In this document: piece by piece, positions 35,376 to 43,418 of the stretch
Numbering within the stretch: position 1 is the stretch's first letter
How the letters are laid out: every line of letters starts with the position of its first letter
DNA from: Halomonas zincidurans B6
GTDB lineage: Bacteria; Pseudomonadota; Gammaproteobacteria; Pseudomonadales; Halomonadaceae
DNA length: 64,000 bases
Reading direction: 5' to 3'
NCBI RefSeq assembly: GCF_000731955.1
Contig: NZ_JNCK01000001.1
Span: 496,001 to 560,000 of the forward strand
The notes under the pieces: model-generated
What the model saw: only the letters and a program-made list of their open reading frames with translations
Databases searched by the model: none
Told to the model about the DNA's origin: nothing
Position numbers and translations under genes: made by a program

Positions 35376-36845
35376 ATGAAACTCAGCGACCTGCGGTTAT
35401 TCCGCCAGTACGCCTACATCGACGGCAAGTGGACCCACGGCGATGCGGGCCGCGAACAGGCCGTGACCAACCCGGCCACCGGCGAAGTCCTGGGGCATGT
35501 GCCGCTGCTCGAGGCGGAGCAGATCCGTGGCGCCGTCGGCGCCGCCGACCGGGCCTTCGTGCACTGGCGCGGGCTGCGCGTCGACGAGCGCTGCGACCGG
35601 TTGCTGGCCTGGTACAACCTGTTGCAGGCTCATCGCGAGGACCTGGCGACGCTGATGACCCTCGAGCAGGGCAAGCCGCTGCCCGACGCCCGGGGCGAGG
35701 TCGAGTACGGTGCCAGCTTCGTGCGCTGGTTCGCCGAGGAGAGCAAGCGCACCTTCGGCCAGACGATTCCCAGCCACATCCCCAACTCGACGCTGGGCAC
35801 CCTCAAGGAGCCGGTCGGCGTCGCCGCGCTGATCACGCCGTGGAACTTTCCGCTGGCGATGATCACCCGCAAGGCCGGCGCGGCGCTGGCCGCCGGCTGC
35901 CCGGTGGTGGTCAAGCCGGCCGGCGAGACGCCGTTCACCGCGCTGGCGCTGGCCGAGCTCGCCGAGCGCGCGGGCATCCCCGCCGGGGTGTTCAACGTGG
36001 TGCTGGGCGATGCGCCGACGGTCTCCGAGGTGCTGTGCAAGGATACCCGGGTCATGGCGCTGTCGTTCACCGGCTCCACGCCGGTCGGGCGGCTGCTGCT
36101 CGAACAGTCGGCCAGCACCGTCAAGCGCGTGTCGCTGGAACTCGGCGGTAACGCGCCGTTCATCGTCGGCCCTGACGTCGACCCCAAGGAAGCCGCGCTG
36201 GCGGCGGTGGCGGCGAAGTTCCAGACCGCCGGGCAGGATTGCCTGGCCGCCAACCGCATCCTGGTCCACGAGGACATCCACGACGCCTTCGTCGCGCACT
36301 TCGCCGAACGCATGAAGGCGCTGACGGTGGGCAACGGGCTGGACAGCGAGGTCGATCTCGGCCCGCTGATCCACGAGCGGGCGGTGGAGAAAGCCACCGC
36401 GATCGTCGACGACGCGCTGTCCCGCGGCGCGACGCTGGTGCACGGCGATCAGTCCCAGGCGCCGGGGCGCAACTTCTTCATGCCCACGCTGCTCACCGGA
36501 GTGACCGCCGAGATGCAGGTCTGGCGCGAGGAGAACTTCTCGCCGGTGGCCGGCATCACCCGCTATCGCAGCGACGACGAGGTGATCGAGATGGCCAACG
36601 ACACCGAGTACGGGCTGTCGGCGTATCTCTACACCTACGACGTGCGGCGCATCTGGAAGATCATGCGCGCGCTGAAGAACGGCATGGTCGCGGTCAACAC
36701 CGTCAAGATGACCGGGCCGCCGATCCCGTTCGGCGGGGTCAAGCAGTCCGGTCTGGGCCGTGAGGGCGGCACCGCGGGGATCGAGGAGTTTCTCGAGACT
36801 AAGTACTACTGTATCGGTGGATTGGGAACACTATCCGGAAGCTGA
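35376..36845 (+). CDS. doeC: Aspartate-semialdehyde dehydrogenase DoeC (aldehyde dehydrogenase family)
   Basis: Oxidises L-aspartate-beta-semialdehyde to aspartate, the last step of ectoine degradation. The 489-residue NAD(P)-dependent aldehyde dehydrogenase resembles succinate-semialdehyde dehydrogenases: ALITPWNFPLAMITRKAGAA, FTGSTPVGRLL, the catalytic Glu in SLELGGNAPFIV, the catalytic Cys in FQTAGQDCLAANRI, and PIPFGGVKQSGLGREGG. The ATG follows AGGGAGG. Without the doe context it could be taken for a GabD-type enzyme; the position next to doeD decides the call. Confidence 0.9.
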   Translation: MKLSDLRLFRQYAYIDGKWTHGDAGREQAVTNPATGEVLGHVPLLEAEQIRGAVGAADRAFVHWRGLRVDERCDRLLAWYNLLQAHREDLATLMTLEQGKPLPDARGEVEYGASFVRWFAEESKRTFGQTIPSHIPNSTLGTLKEPVGVAALITPWNFPLAMITRKAGAALAAGCPVVVKPAGETPFTALALAELAERAGIPAGVFNVVLGDAPTVSEVLCKDTRVMALSFTGSTPVGRLLLEQSASTVKRVSLELGGNAPFIVGPDVDPKEAALAAVAAKFQTAGQDCLAANRILVHEDIHDAFVAHFAERMKALTVGNGLDSEVDLGPLIHERAVEKATAIVDDALSRGATLVHGDQSQAPGRNFFMPTLLTGVTAEMQVWREENFSPVAGITRYRSDDEVIEMANDTEYGLSAYLYTYDVRRIWKIMRALKNGMVAVNTVKMTGPPIPFGGVKQSGLGREGGTAGIEEFLETKYYCIGGLGTLSGS

Positions 36846-36847
36846 TT

Positions 36848-36967
36848 GAAACTGGCTGCGCTCGGCCAGGCGTTGTTGAGCCATTGACGTGAAATGCTCA
36901 TGGACAATAGTCCACTCCGCTTTCCCGCCAATGCCTCGCCTAACCTGGCCATCGCTCGCTCAGTTTC
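36848..36967. repeat. About 120-nt foldable element, copy 1 (doeC-doeD gap)
   Basis: It starts 3 nt after the doeC stop. Outer arms GAAACTG (36848-36854) and CAGTTTC (36961-36967) pair, continue imperfectly through GCTGCGCTCGGCCAGGCG and CGCCTAACCTGGCCATCGCT, and enclose a small hairpin TGGAC-AATA-GTCCA (36901-36914). A second copy, about 80 percent identical, lies after doeD. The whole element can fold as one long imperfect hairpin. Confidence 0.8.
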
Positions 36968-37015
36968 ACACTGAATAAGAACGAATCTAATCACTTGTAT
37001 TTTGAGGAGCGTGCC

Positions 37016-38422
37016 GTGAGCACCCATCAGGATCTGATCGATCGCGACCGCAAGGTCACCTTTCATGCTTCGACGCACCTGCGCGACTTCGCCCATGGCG
37101 ACGCGCCGGGTCGCGTGATTACCGGCGGCAAGGGCATCTCGATCGTCGACAAGCAGGGCCGCGAGATGATCGACGGCTTCGCCGGGCTGTACTGCGTCAA
37201 TATCGGCTACGGGCGCACCGAGATGGCCGAGGCGATCTATAAGCAGGCCCTCGAGCTGTCCTATTACCACACTTACGTGGGCACCTCGAACGAGCCGCTG
37301 ATCGAGCTTTCGGAGAAGATTCTCAAGCTCGCCGGCATGGGCATGTCCAAGGTCTACTACGGCATGTCGGGCAGTGACGCCAACGAGACCCAGCTCAAGC
37401 TGGTGCGCTATTACCACAACGTGCTCGGCCGTACCGAGAAGAAGAAGGTCATCGCGCGCAGCCGCGGCTATCATGGCTCGGGCATCGCCTCGGGCTCGCT
37501 GACCGGGCTGCCGACCTTTCACAACCATTTCGACCTGCCGATCGCCGGTATCCTGCACACCGAGGCGCCGTACTACTATCGGCGCAGCGATGCCCAGGCG
37601 GGCATGAGCGAACGCGAGTTCGCCAGGGATTGCGCGGCCAGGCTCGAGGCGATGATCCTCGCCGAAGGCCCGGACACCGTGGCCGCCTTCATCGGCGAGC
37701 CGGTGCTGGGTACCGGCGGCATCGTCGCTCCGCCGGAAGGCTACTGGGACGCGATCCAGCAGGTCCTGGCCAAGTACGACGTGCTGCTGATCGCCGATGA
37801 AGTGGTCACCGGCTTCGGCCGCATCGGCACCGATTTCGGCAGCCACTACTTCGGCATGCGCCCCGACCTGATCACCGTCGCCAAGGGCCTGACCAGCGCC
37901 TATCAGCCGCTGTCCGGGGTGATCGTCGGCGACAAGGTCTGGCAAGTCCTCGAGCAGGGCACCGGCGAGTTCGGCCCGATCGGCCACGGCTGGACCTACT
38001 CCGGCCATCCGCTGGGTGCCGCCGCGGGCCTGGCGAACCTGGCGATCATCGAGCGCGAGGGGCTGACCCAGAACGCCGCCGAGACCGGCGCCTATCTGCA
38101 GCGTCAGATGCAGGCGACCTTCGCCGAGCATCCACTGGTCGGCGACGTGCGCGGCATCGGCCTGCTGGCGGCGCTGGAGTTCTCGCCCGACAAGGCCAAC
38201 CGCGCGCACTTCGCGCCGGGGCTCAAGGTCGGCCCGCGGGTCAGCGCCGCGGCGGTCGAGGAGGATCTGATCGCCCGGGCCATGCCGCATGGCGACATTC
38301 TCGGCTTCGCGCCGCCGCTGGTGATTACCCGCAACGAGGTCGACGAGGTCGTCGCCCGCGCCAAGCGCGCGGTGGACAGGGTTACCGATGAGCTCGTCCG
38401 CTCGGGTGATTTCAAGGCGTGA
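37016..38422 (+). CDS. doeD: Diaminobutyrate transaminase DoeD
   Basis: Class III PLP aminotransferase that moves the 4-amino group of L-2,4-diaminobutyrate to a keto acid, giving aspartate-semialdehyde for DoeC. The 468-residue protein has GFAGLYCVNIGYGRTEMAEA, the PLP phosphate-binding YGMSGSDANETQLKL, RSRGYHGSG, LIADEVVTGFGRIG with the cofactor-binding Asp, and the Schiff-base Lys in ITVAKGLTSAYQPLSGV. The GTG at 37016 is preferred because GAGGAGC precedes it; TTG 36995 would run through the ribosome-binding site. It is separated from doeC by the foldable element. Confidence 0.93.
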   Translation: MSTHQDLIDRDRKVTFHASTHLRDFAHGDAPGRVITGGKGISIVDKQGREMIDGFAGLYCVNIGYGRTEMAEAIYKQALELSYYHTYVGTSNEPLIELSEKILKLAGMGMSKVYYGMSGSDANETQLKLVRYYHNVLGRTEKKKVIARSRGYHGSGIASGSLTGLPTFHNHFDLPIAGILHTEAPYYYRRSDAQAGMSEREFARDCAARLEAMILAEGPDTVAAFIGEPVLGTGGIVAPPEGYWDAIQQVLAKYDVLLIADEVVTGFGRIGTDFGSHYFGMRPDLITVAKGLTSAYQPLSGVIVGDKVWQVLEQGTGEFGPIGHGWTYSGHPLGAAAGLANLAIIEREGLTQNAAETGAYLQRQMQATFAEHPLVGDVRGIGLLAALEFSPDKANRAHFAPGLKVGPRVSAAAVEEDLIARAMPHGDILGFAPPLVITRNEVDEVVARAKRAVDRVTDELVRSGDFKA

Positions 38423-38541
38423 ACGGGCTGCGCTCGGCCAGGCGTTGTTGAGTCGCTGACGGGAAATGCTCATGGACTCCAGTCCACTCCGCTTTCCCGC
38501 CAGCAACTCGCCTAGCCTGGCCTTCGCTCGCCAACGTTCAC
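38419..38541. repeat. About 123-nt foldable element, copy 2 (doeD-eutB gap)
   Basis: It overlaps the doeD stop codon. Outer arms GTGAACG (38419-38425) and CGTTCAC (38535-38541) pair, although both differ from the copy 1 arms. The body GCTGCGCTCGGCCAGGCGTT and the core GCTCATGGAC...GTCCACTCCGCTTTCCCGCC are shared with copy 1. GGGAAA and TTTCCC form an inner stem around TGGAC-TCCA-GTCCA. Confidence 0.8.
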
Positions 38542-38631
38542 TCACCTGCAATGGGTAACTAGTCATCGCCGCGGAAGTCCTGCTTTCGCGGCGCTATCGT
38601 TTATGGTGAATGGAAATTTGCGAGGTAAACC

Positions 38632-39633
38632 ATGACCCAGCCCAGCCACGGCGTGACGCTGGCCTCGATTTATCGCGCGCGTGCCAATCTCGTCGGCCAG
38701 GTCGTGCGCACGCCGCTGATTCGTTCGCAGGCGCTGTCGCGGCGTTTCGATGCCGAGGTGTTCCTCAAGCTGGAGAACCACCAGCCGAGCGGCGCCTTCA
38801 AGCTGCGCGGCGCGACGCACATGATCCGCACGCTGATCCAGCAGCACGGTCCGGATGCGCTGGCGCGCGGCGTGACCACGGCATCGACCGGCAATCATGG
38901 CCGCGCGGTGGCGCTGGCGGCATCGAATCTCGGCGTGCCGGCGGTGATCTGTCTGTCGCGGCTGGTGCCCGACAACAAGGCGCGCGCCATCGAGGCGCTG
39001 GGCGCCGAGGTGCGTCGCGTCGGCAACAGCCAGGACGAAGCGTTCGGCGAGGTCGCGCGGCTGGTCGACGAGCAGGGCATGACCCTGATCCCGCCATTCG
39101 ACGACCCGTTGATCGCCAGCGGCCAGGGCACCATCGGCGTCGAACTGCTCGAGGACCAGCCGGAGCTCGACCGGGTGTTCGTCGGGCTCTCCGGCGGCGG
39201 TCTGTTGGGCGGCATCGGCGCGGCGCTCAAGGCGATCCGCCCGGCCACCCGGGTCACCGGGATCAGCCTCGCCCAGGGCGATGCCATGTGGCAGAGCCTG
39301 CAGGCCGGCCGGCCGGTGGAGGTCGACGAGGTCGAGAGCCTGGGCGACTCGCTGGGCGGCGGCATCGGGCTCGACAACCGTTGTACCTTCGCGCTGGTGA
39401 ACGAGGTGATGGACGATCATTACCCGGCCAGCGAGGCGGCGATCGCCCGCGCCATGGTCGCCATGCTGGCCGACGAGAAGATGCTCGTCGAGGGCGCGGC
39501 GGCGGTGGGCCTGGCGGCGCTGGACGAGCACGCCATCGACATTCGCGGCCAGCGCGTGGCGCTGATCGTCTCGGGCAACGGCGTGGCGCTGGAAACCTTC
39601 GATCGCGCCCGGGCGCTTGCCAAATCCGATTAA
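38632..39633 (+). CDS. eutB: Hydroxyectoine utilization dehydratase EutB
   Basis: PLP-dependent threonine-dehydratase-like enzyme proposed to act with EutC in converting the hydroxyectoine-derived hydroxy-diaminobutyrate to the ectoine route. The 333-residue fold type II protein has the PLP Lys in HQPSGAFKLRGATH, STGNHGRAVALAASNLGV and the phosphate-cradle glycines in LSGGGLLGGIG. NEVMDDHYPASEAAIARAM is typical of the EutB branch. It follows doeD. EutB rather than biosynthetic IlvA is assigned because the C-terminal regulatory domain is absent and eutC is adjacent. Confidence 0.88.
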   Translation: MTQPSHGVTLASIYRARANLVGQVVRTPLIRSQALSRRFDAEVFLKLENHQPSGAFKLRGATHMIRTLIQQHGPDALARGVTTASTGNHGRAVALAASNLGVPAVICLSRLVPDNKARAIEALGAEVRRVGNSQDEAFGEVARLVDEQGMTLIPPFDDPLIASGQGTIGVELLEDQPELDRVFVGLSGGGLLGGIGAALKAIRPATRVTGISLAQGDAMWQSLQAGRPVEVDEVESLGDSLGGGIGLDNRCTFALVNEVMDDHYPASEAAIARAMVAMLADEKMLVEGAAAVGLAALDEHAIDIRGQRVALIVSGNGVALETFDRARALAKSD

Positions 39634-39654
39634 TCTTGCTGCGCTTGGGAAACA

Positions 39655-39765
39655 CCGCACAAAATGCCTGCGCGGGCAAATCGCTGCGTTGCGCGGTGCT
39701 CGGAATCCTCACCTATACCCCATAGGCTCCGGTTCCTGTGCTCCGTGCGCCTAGCGCTTCACACC
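39655..39765. repeat. Intergenic palindromic element between eutB and eutC
   Basis: The 190-nt gap holds an imperfect hairpin with arms GGAATCCTCACCTAT (39702-39716) and ATAGGCTCCGGTTCC (39722-39736), in which both ends pair and the middle bulges. The flanks (CGCTGCGTTGCGCGGTGCT and TGCTCCGTGCGCCTAGCG) show partial further complementarity. It differs in sequence from the elements flanking doeD. It looks like a dispersed extragenic palindrome, but only one copy is in the window. Confidence 0.5.
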
Positions 39766-39823
39766 GCTCGGCAATTTTGTTCAGCGTTTCACTTTAATTT
39801 CTTTAGGACAAAGGACCTCCGCC

Positions 39824-40897
39824 ATGCAGCTCTATCAACGCGACGCCATCGAGTCGGCGGTCAGCATCGACACGGCCGCCCTGGAAGCGGTGGAAAACGC
39901 CTTCGCGGCGCTCGGCCGCGGCGACGTCGTGCAGCCGCCGATCCTTTCCATGGCGATCGAGGAATCCAACGGCGAGGTGGACGTCAAGACCGCGCATATC
40001 CGCGGCGGCGAGCGCTTCGCGATCAAGGTCAGCCCCGGCTTCTTCGACAACCCCAAGATCGGCTTGCCGAGCCTCAACGGGCTGATGATGGTGTTTTCCG
40101 CCAAGACCGGGCTGGTCGATGCGGTACTGTTCGACGAGGGCTATCTGACCGCGGTGCGCACCGCGCTGGCCGGAGCCCTCGCCAGCAAGCACCTGTCCCG
40201 CGAGGACAGCCGGCGGGTGGCGGTGCTCGGCGCCGGCGAGCAGGCCGAGCTTCAGGTGCGCGCGCTGCAACTGGTCCGCGATATCGACACCGTCGACGTC
40301 TGGGCGCGCAGCCGCGAATCGGCCGCGGCCTATGCCGAACGCGTGCGCGGGCTGGGGCTTTCCGTCAACGTTCACGACGAGGTTCGCGCCGCCTGCGAGC
40401 AGGCCGACATCATCGTCACCGCGACGCCGGCCCGCGAACCGATCCTCACCGCCCAGGACCTGCCTGACGGCGTGCACGTCACCGCCATGGGCTCGGACAG
40501 TCCCGACAAGCGCGAACTCGACGAGGAGGTGATGATCCGCGCCGACGCCTTCGTCTGCGACACCCGCGCCCAGAGCGAGGTCAACGGCGAACTCAAGGCG
40601 TTTGCTCGACAGGCCGCGAACGCTTCGACCAGCTCGGGGAGCGGTTCGGCCGGTTCGAGGACTGATTCAGCTGGCTTCGGGGCTAATTCAGCCGGTTTCG
40701 GGGCCGGTTCGGCCGGCTTCGGGGCTGATAGAGAGCGCCAGCGGCAGCCGCCGTTCAAGGTCTACGAGCTGGGCCGGGTGATCGCCGAGGGCCAGCGCCT
40801 GCGCGTCTCGGACGCCAGCATCACCGTCTGCGACCTGACCGGCACCGGGGTGCAGGACACCGCGATCGCCAGTTTCGCCCTCGCTCGCTTGAGCTGA
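39824..40897 (+). CDS. eutC: Ornithine cyclodeaminase-like protein EutC, with a repetitive insert
   Basis: Mu-crystallin/ornithine cyclodeaminase family protein paired with EutB in hydroxyectoine use. The NAD-binding motif VAVLGAGEQAELQVRALQLV, GGERFAIKVSPGFFDNPK, GYLTAVRTALAGALASKHL and VTAMGSDSPDKRELDEEVM are all present. At 357 residues it is longer than usual because about 40 low-complexity residues (about 264-306) interrupt the C-terminal region. This insert contains three heptapeptides DSAGFGA, NSAGFGA and GSAGFGA encoded by 21-bp repeats (40664-40726). The frame resumes with FKVYELGRVIAEGQRL, a normal family ending, so the gene is probably functional. Confidence 0.87.
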   Translation: MQLYQRDAIESAVSIDTAALEAVENAFAALGRGDVVQPPILSMAIEESNGEVDVKTAHIRGGERFAIKVSPGFFDNPKIGLPSLNGLMMVFSAKTGLVDAVLFDEGYLTAVRTALAGALASKHLSREDSRRVAVLGAGEQAELQVRALQLVRDIDTVDVWARSRESAAAYAERVRGLGLSVNVHDEVRAACEQADIIVTATPAREPILTAQDLPDGVHVTAMGSDSPDKRELDEEVMIRADAFVCDTRAQSEVNGELKAFARQAANASTSSGSGSAGSRTDSAGFGANSAGFGAGSAGFGADRERQRQPPFKVYELGRVIAEGQRLRVSDASITVCDLTGTGVQDTAIASFALARLS

Positions 40898-41044
40898 GCC
40901 AAATCCGCTTCAGCGATCGATTCATGAAACAGGGAAGTTTCGATGCGACATTCCGCCAAGCCGCTATTCGCGGGGTGGAACTGCCGCTGACGGCCCGGTG
41001 GGCGGGGAGCTGCTGAAGCTGTGGCGCTGACTCGTGCGGGCCGT

Positions 41045-41995
41045 TTAGTGCACCGCGAGACCGCTGGCTTCGTCGAGCCCCAGATGGATGTTCATGCTCT
41101 GTACCGCGGCGCCGGCAGCGCCCTTGCCGAGGTTGTCGAGGCGAGCCACCAAGGCGAGTTGTTCTTCGCCGCCGTAGACGAACAGGTCGACGCGGTTGGT
41201 GTCGTTGGCGCCCTGAACGTCGAAGAAGCCGTGATCGAGGCTGGCCTCGTCTGCCAGCGGCATGACGTTGACGAAGCGCTCGCCGGCGTAGTGCTCCAGA
41301 TACGTCTCGCGGATCATTGCGCCACTGGCGCCCGGCGCGAGCTGGCTGACGTGCAGCGGCACGGTCACCGCCAGCCCCTTGAGAAACGGCCCGACCACCG
41401 GGCTGAAAATCGGTGAAAGCGTAAGCCCGCCATGCACGCGCATTTCCGGCAGGTGCTTGTGGCTCATGTTCATGGCGTAGGGGCGCGGCGCGCTCAGGTG
41501 GCCCGCCTCGGCGGCCTGATACTCCTGAATCAACGTCTTGCCGCCGCCGCTGTAACCGGTCAGCGAGAACGCCGAAAGCGGGTAGTCGGCGGGCAGCAGG
41601 CCGGCGTCGACCAGCGGGCGCACCAGCATGACGAAGGCGCTGGCGTGGCAGCCGGGGTTGGCGATGCGCTTGCTCCGGCGGATGCGCTCGCGCTGGCCGG
41701 GGGCCAGTTCCGGCAGGCCGTAGGTCCAGCCGTCGGCGATGCGAAACGCCGTGCTGGCGTCGATCAGGCAGGTATCGGGATTGTCCAGCAGCGCGACCGC
41801 TTCGCGCGAGGCGTCGTCCGGCAGACACAGGAAAGCGACATCGGCGGCGTTGAGCAGGCGGCCGCGCTCGGTGCTGTCCTTGCGCTTGGCAGGGTCGATG
41901 CGCAGCAGCTCGAGGTCGTCGCGCGCCTCGAGATAGTCGAGCAGGCGCAGGCCGGTGGTGCCTTCCTGTCCGTCTACGTATACCTTGAATGCCAT
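41045..41995 (-). CDS. argC: N-acetyl-gamma-glutamyl-phosphate reductase, short type
   Basis: A 316-residue ArgC of the short (type 2) form, reducing N-acetylglutamyl-phosphate to the semialdehyde in arginine synthesis. The N-terminus has a GTTGLRLLDYL glycine turn, AFLCLPDDASREAVALL, the catalytic Cys in RIANPGCHASAFVMLVRPL, SGGGKTLI and HKHLPEMRVHGGL. It is convergent with eutC and stands alone. Most proteobacteria also have a long ArgC, so this may be a second copy; whether it serves arginine synthesis or a local pathway is not decided by sequence. Confidence 0.88.
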   Translation of the reverse strand: MAFKVYVDGQEGTTGLRLLDYLEARDDLELLRIDPAKRKDSTERGRLLNAADVAFLCLPDDASREAVALLDNPDTCLIDASTAFRIADGWTYGLPELAPGQRERIRRSKRIANPGCHASAFVMLVRPLVDAGLLPADYPLSAFSLTGYSGGGKTLIQEYQAAEAGHLSAPRPYAMNMSHKHLPEMRVHGGLTLSPIFSPVVGPFLKGLAVTVPLHVSQLAPGASGAMIRETYLEHYAGERFVNVMPLADEASLDHGFFDVQGANDTNRVDLFVYGGEEQLALVARLDNLGKGAAGAAVQSMNIHLGLDEASGLAVH

Positions 41996-42330
41996 CGGGA
42001 AATTCGGTGCCTCATTGAGCGGATCCGTACATGCCGACAGCGCTTGTCAGCGTATCGACCTCCATTGTGCGGTGATGCGAACGCGCTGTCACGTTTCGGG
42101 CGTCAATCGGCAGGGCTATCGCAGTTGGCGTTTCGCTCGGGGCTGATCCGTCGATAAGCCCGCGAGGAGGCGCTGTGAATACCTCCATGTACGCTACCGA
42201 CGCCATCCATGGCGCCGGACCTCCTCTTCGGCTTATCCCCGGCGCCCTTCGTCAGTTCAACTGCGATGTCAGTTCAACTGCGATAGCCCCTGCGTCAATC
42301 GGCAGGCCGATCTCGATCGTCGTAAAGTGT
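41996..42330. repeat. 335-nt gap with a perfect 17-bp tandem duplication
   Basis: No gene is convincing here. GTCAGTTCAACTGCGAT occurs twice in direct succession (42251-42267 and 42268-42284). GCGCTTGTCAGCG near 42040 is a short palindrome in front of argC and could belong to its promoter region. The rest has no recognisable signal. Confidence 0.6.
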
Positions 42331-43365
42331 CTACCGGCCAATGCGTGGCCAGGTATCGGCGATACGGTAGCCGGCGGGCCAGGGGTCATGCGGGTCGAGC
42401 GTATGCTGATGGGTGCCGGTGATAAACGCGCGCCCGCGGATCAGTGGCGTCACCGCTGCCTTGTCGCCAACGCGAGTGGTACCGTCGAGCCGGCAGACAA
42501 AGCGTGAATCGATGATCGATTCACCAATGAAGGTCTCGCCCACTCGGAGCTTGCCCTGGGCGTGCAGCAGTGCCATGCGCGCCGAACAGCCGGTACCGGT
42601 GGGAGAACGATCGAGCTTGCCCGGCTGAATCACCACCGTGTTGCGCCCGAGCCAGGCATCGCCCTTGCGCGTCAGCGGTGCGGCAATCTGGCAGAATGAG
42701 ACGTGCCGCCAGTCGGGATTGGCGGGATGATGGAAGCCGAACTGCTCGTTGACCGCATTGGTGATGCGGATGCCGGCCTCGACCAGTTCCCGCGCTTCGT
42801 CCGGCACCAGCCTGAAGCCGAGATCGGCGGCATCGACGATCACGAAGCTGTCGCCGCCGAACGCCGTATCGACGCGCAGCGTGCCGAGCCCTGCGACCTC
42901 GAGCTGCAGGTCCTGCCGGTCGACGAACGCCGGCAGGTTGCGCACGGTAACGTCCAGTACCCGGCCGTTCTCGCAACGCGCCATGATCTCGATCACCCCG
43001 CCCGGCGCTTCCAGCACCAGTTGCGTCTTCGGTTCCTGCATCGGCAGGATACCGGTCTCGAGCAGCACGGTCGCGACACACAGGCTGTTGGAACCGGACA
43101 TCGGCGGCGTGTCCTCGGGCTCCATGATGATCCAGCCCATCTGCGCGCGCGGGTCTTTCGGCGGCACCAGCAGGTTCACATGACGAAAGACGCCACCCCG
43201 CGGCTCGTTGAGCATGAAGTGGCGCAGCGTCTCGTCGCGGGCGATCCAGCGCGACTGCTCCCACAGCGTCTCGCCGGGCGGCGGAGCCACTCCGCCAACG
43301 ATGACGTCACCTACCTCGCCTTCGGCATGGCAACTGACGCTATGAATCACACGAGTGGTCTGCAT
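42331..43365 (-). CDS. Proline racemase-superfamily protein with Ser/Thr in place of the catalytic Cys pair
   Basis: A 344-residue member of the proline racemase/hydroxyproline epimerase superfamily (HAEGEVGDVIVGG, MEPEDTPPMSGSNSLCVAT, PGKLDRSPTGTGCSARMALL). Racemases and 4-hydroxyproline epimerases use two Cys, and trans-3-hydroxyproline dehydratases use Cys and Thr. Here the first position is Ser90 (PMSGSN) and the second Thr256 (SPTGTG), so two-base Cys chemistry is not possible. A dehydratase-like or other hydroxyproline reaction is likely. It follows livF by 53 nt on the same strand, as the last gene of the importer operon. Confidence 0.8.
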   Translation of the reverse strand: MQTTRVIHSVSCHAEGEVGDVIVGGVAPPPGETLWEQSRWIARDETLRHFMLNEPRGGVFRHVNLLVPPKDPRAQMGWIIMEPEDTPPMSGSNSLCVATVLLETGILPMQEPKTQLVLEAPGGVIEIMARCENGRVLDVTVRNLPAFVDRQDLQLEVAGLGTLRVDTAFGGDSFVIVDAADLGFRLVPDEARELVEAGIRITNAVNEQFGFHHPANPDWRHVSFCQIAAPLTRKGDAWLGRNTVVIQPGKLDRSPTGTGCSARMALLHAQGKLRVGETFIGESIIDSRFVCRLDGTTRVGDKAAVTPLIRGRAFITGTHQHTLDPHDPWPAGYRIADTWPRIGR

Positions 43366-43418
43366 ACGCTTCTCCGATGCTCAAGAGCGGGCTGACGTTC
43401 CTATCCACCGGCGTCTTG

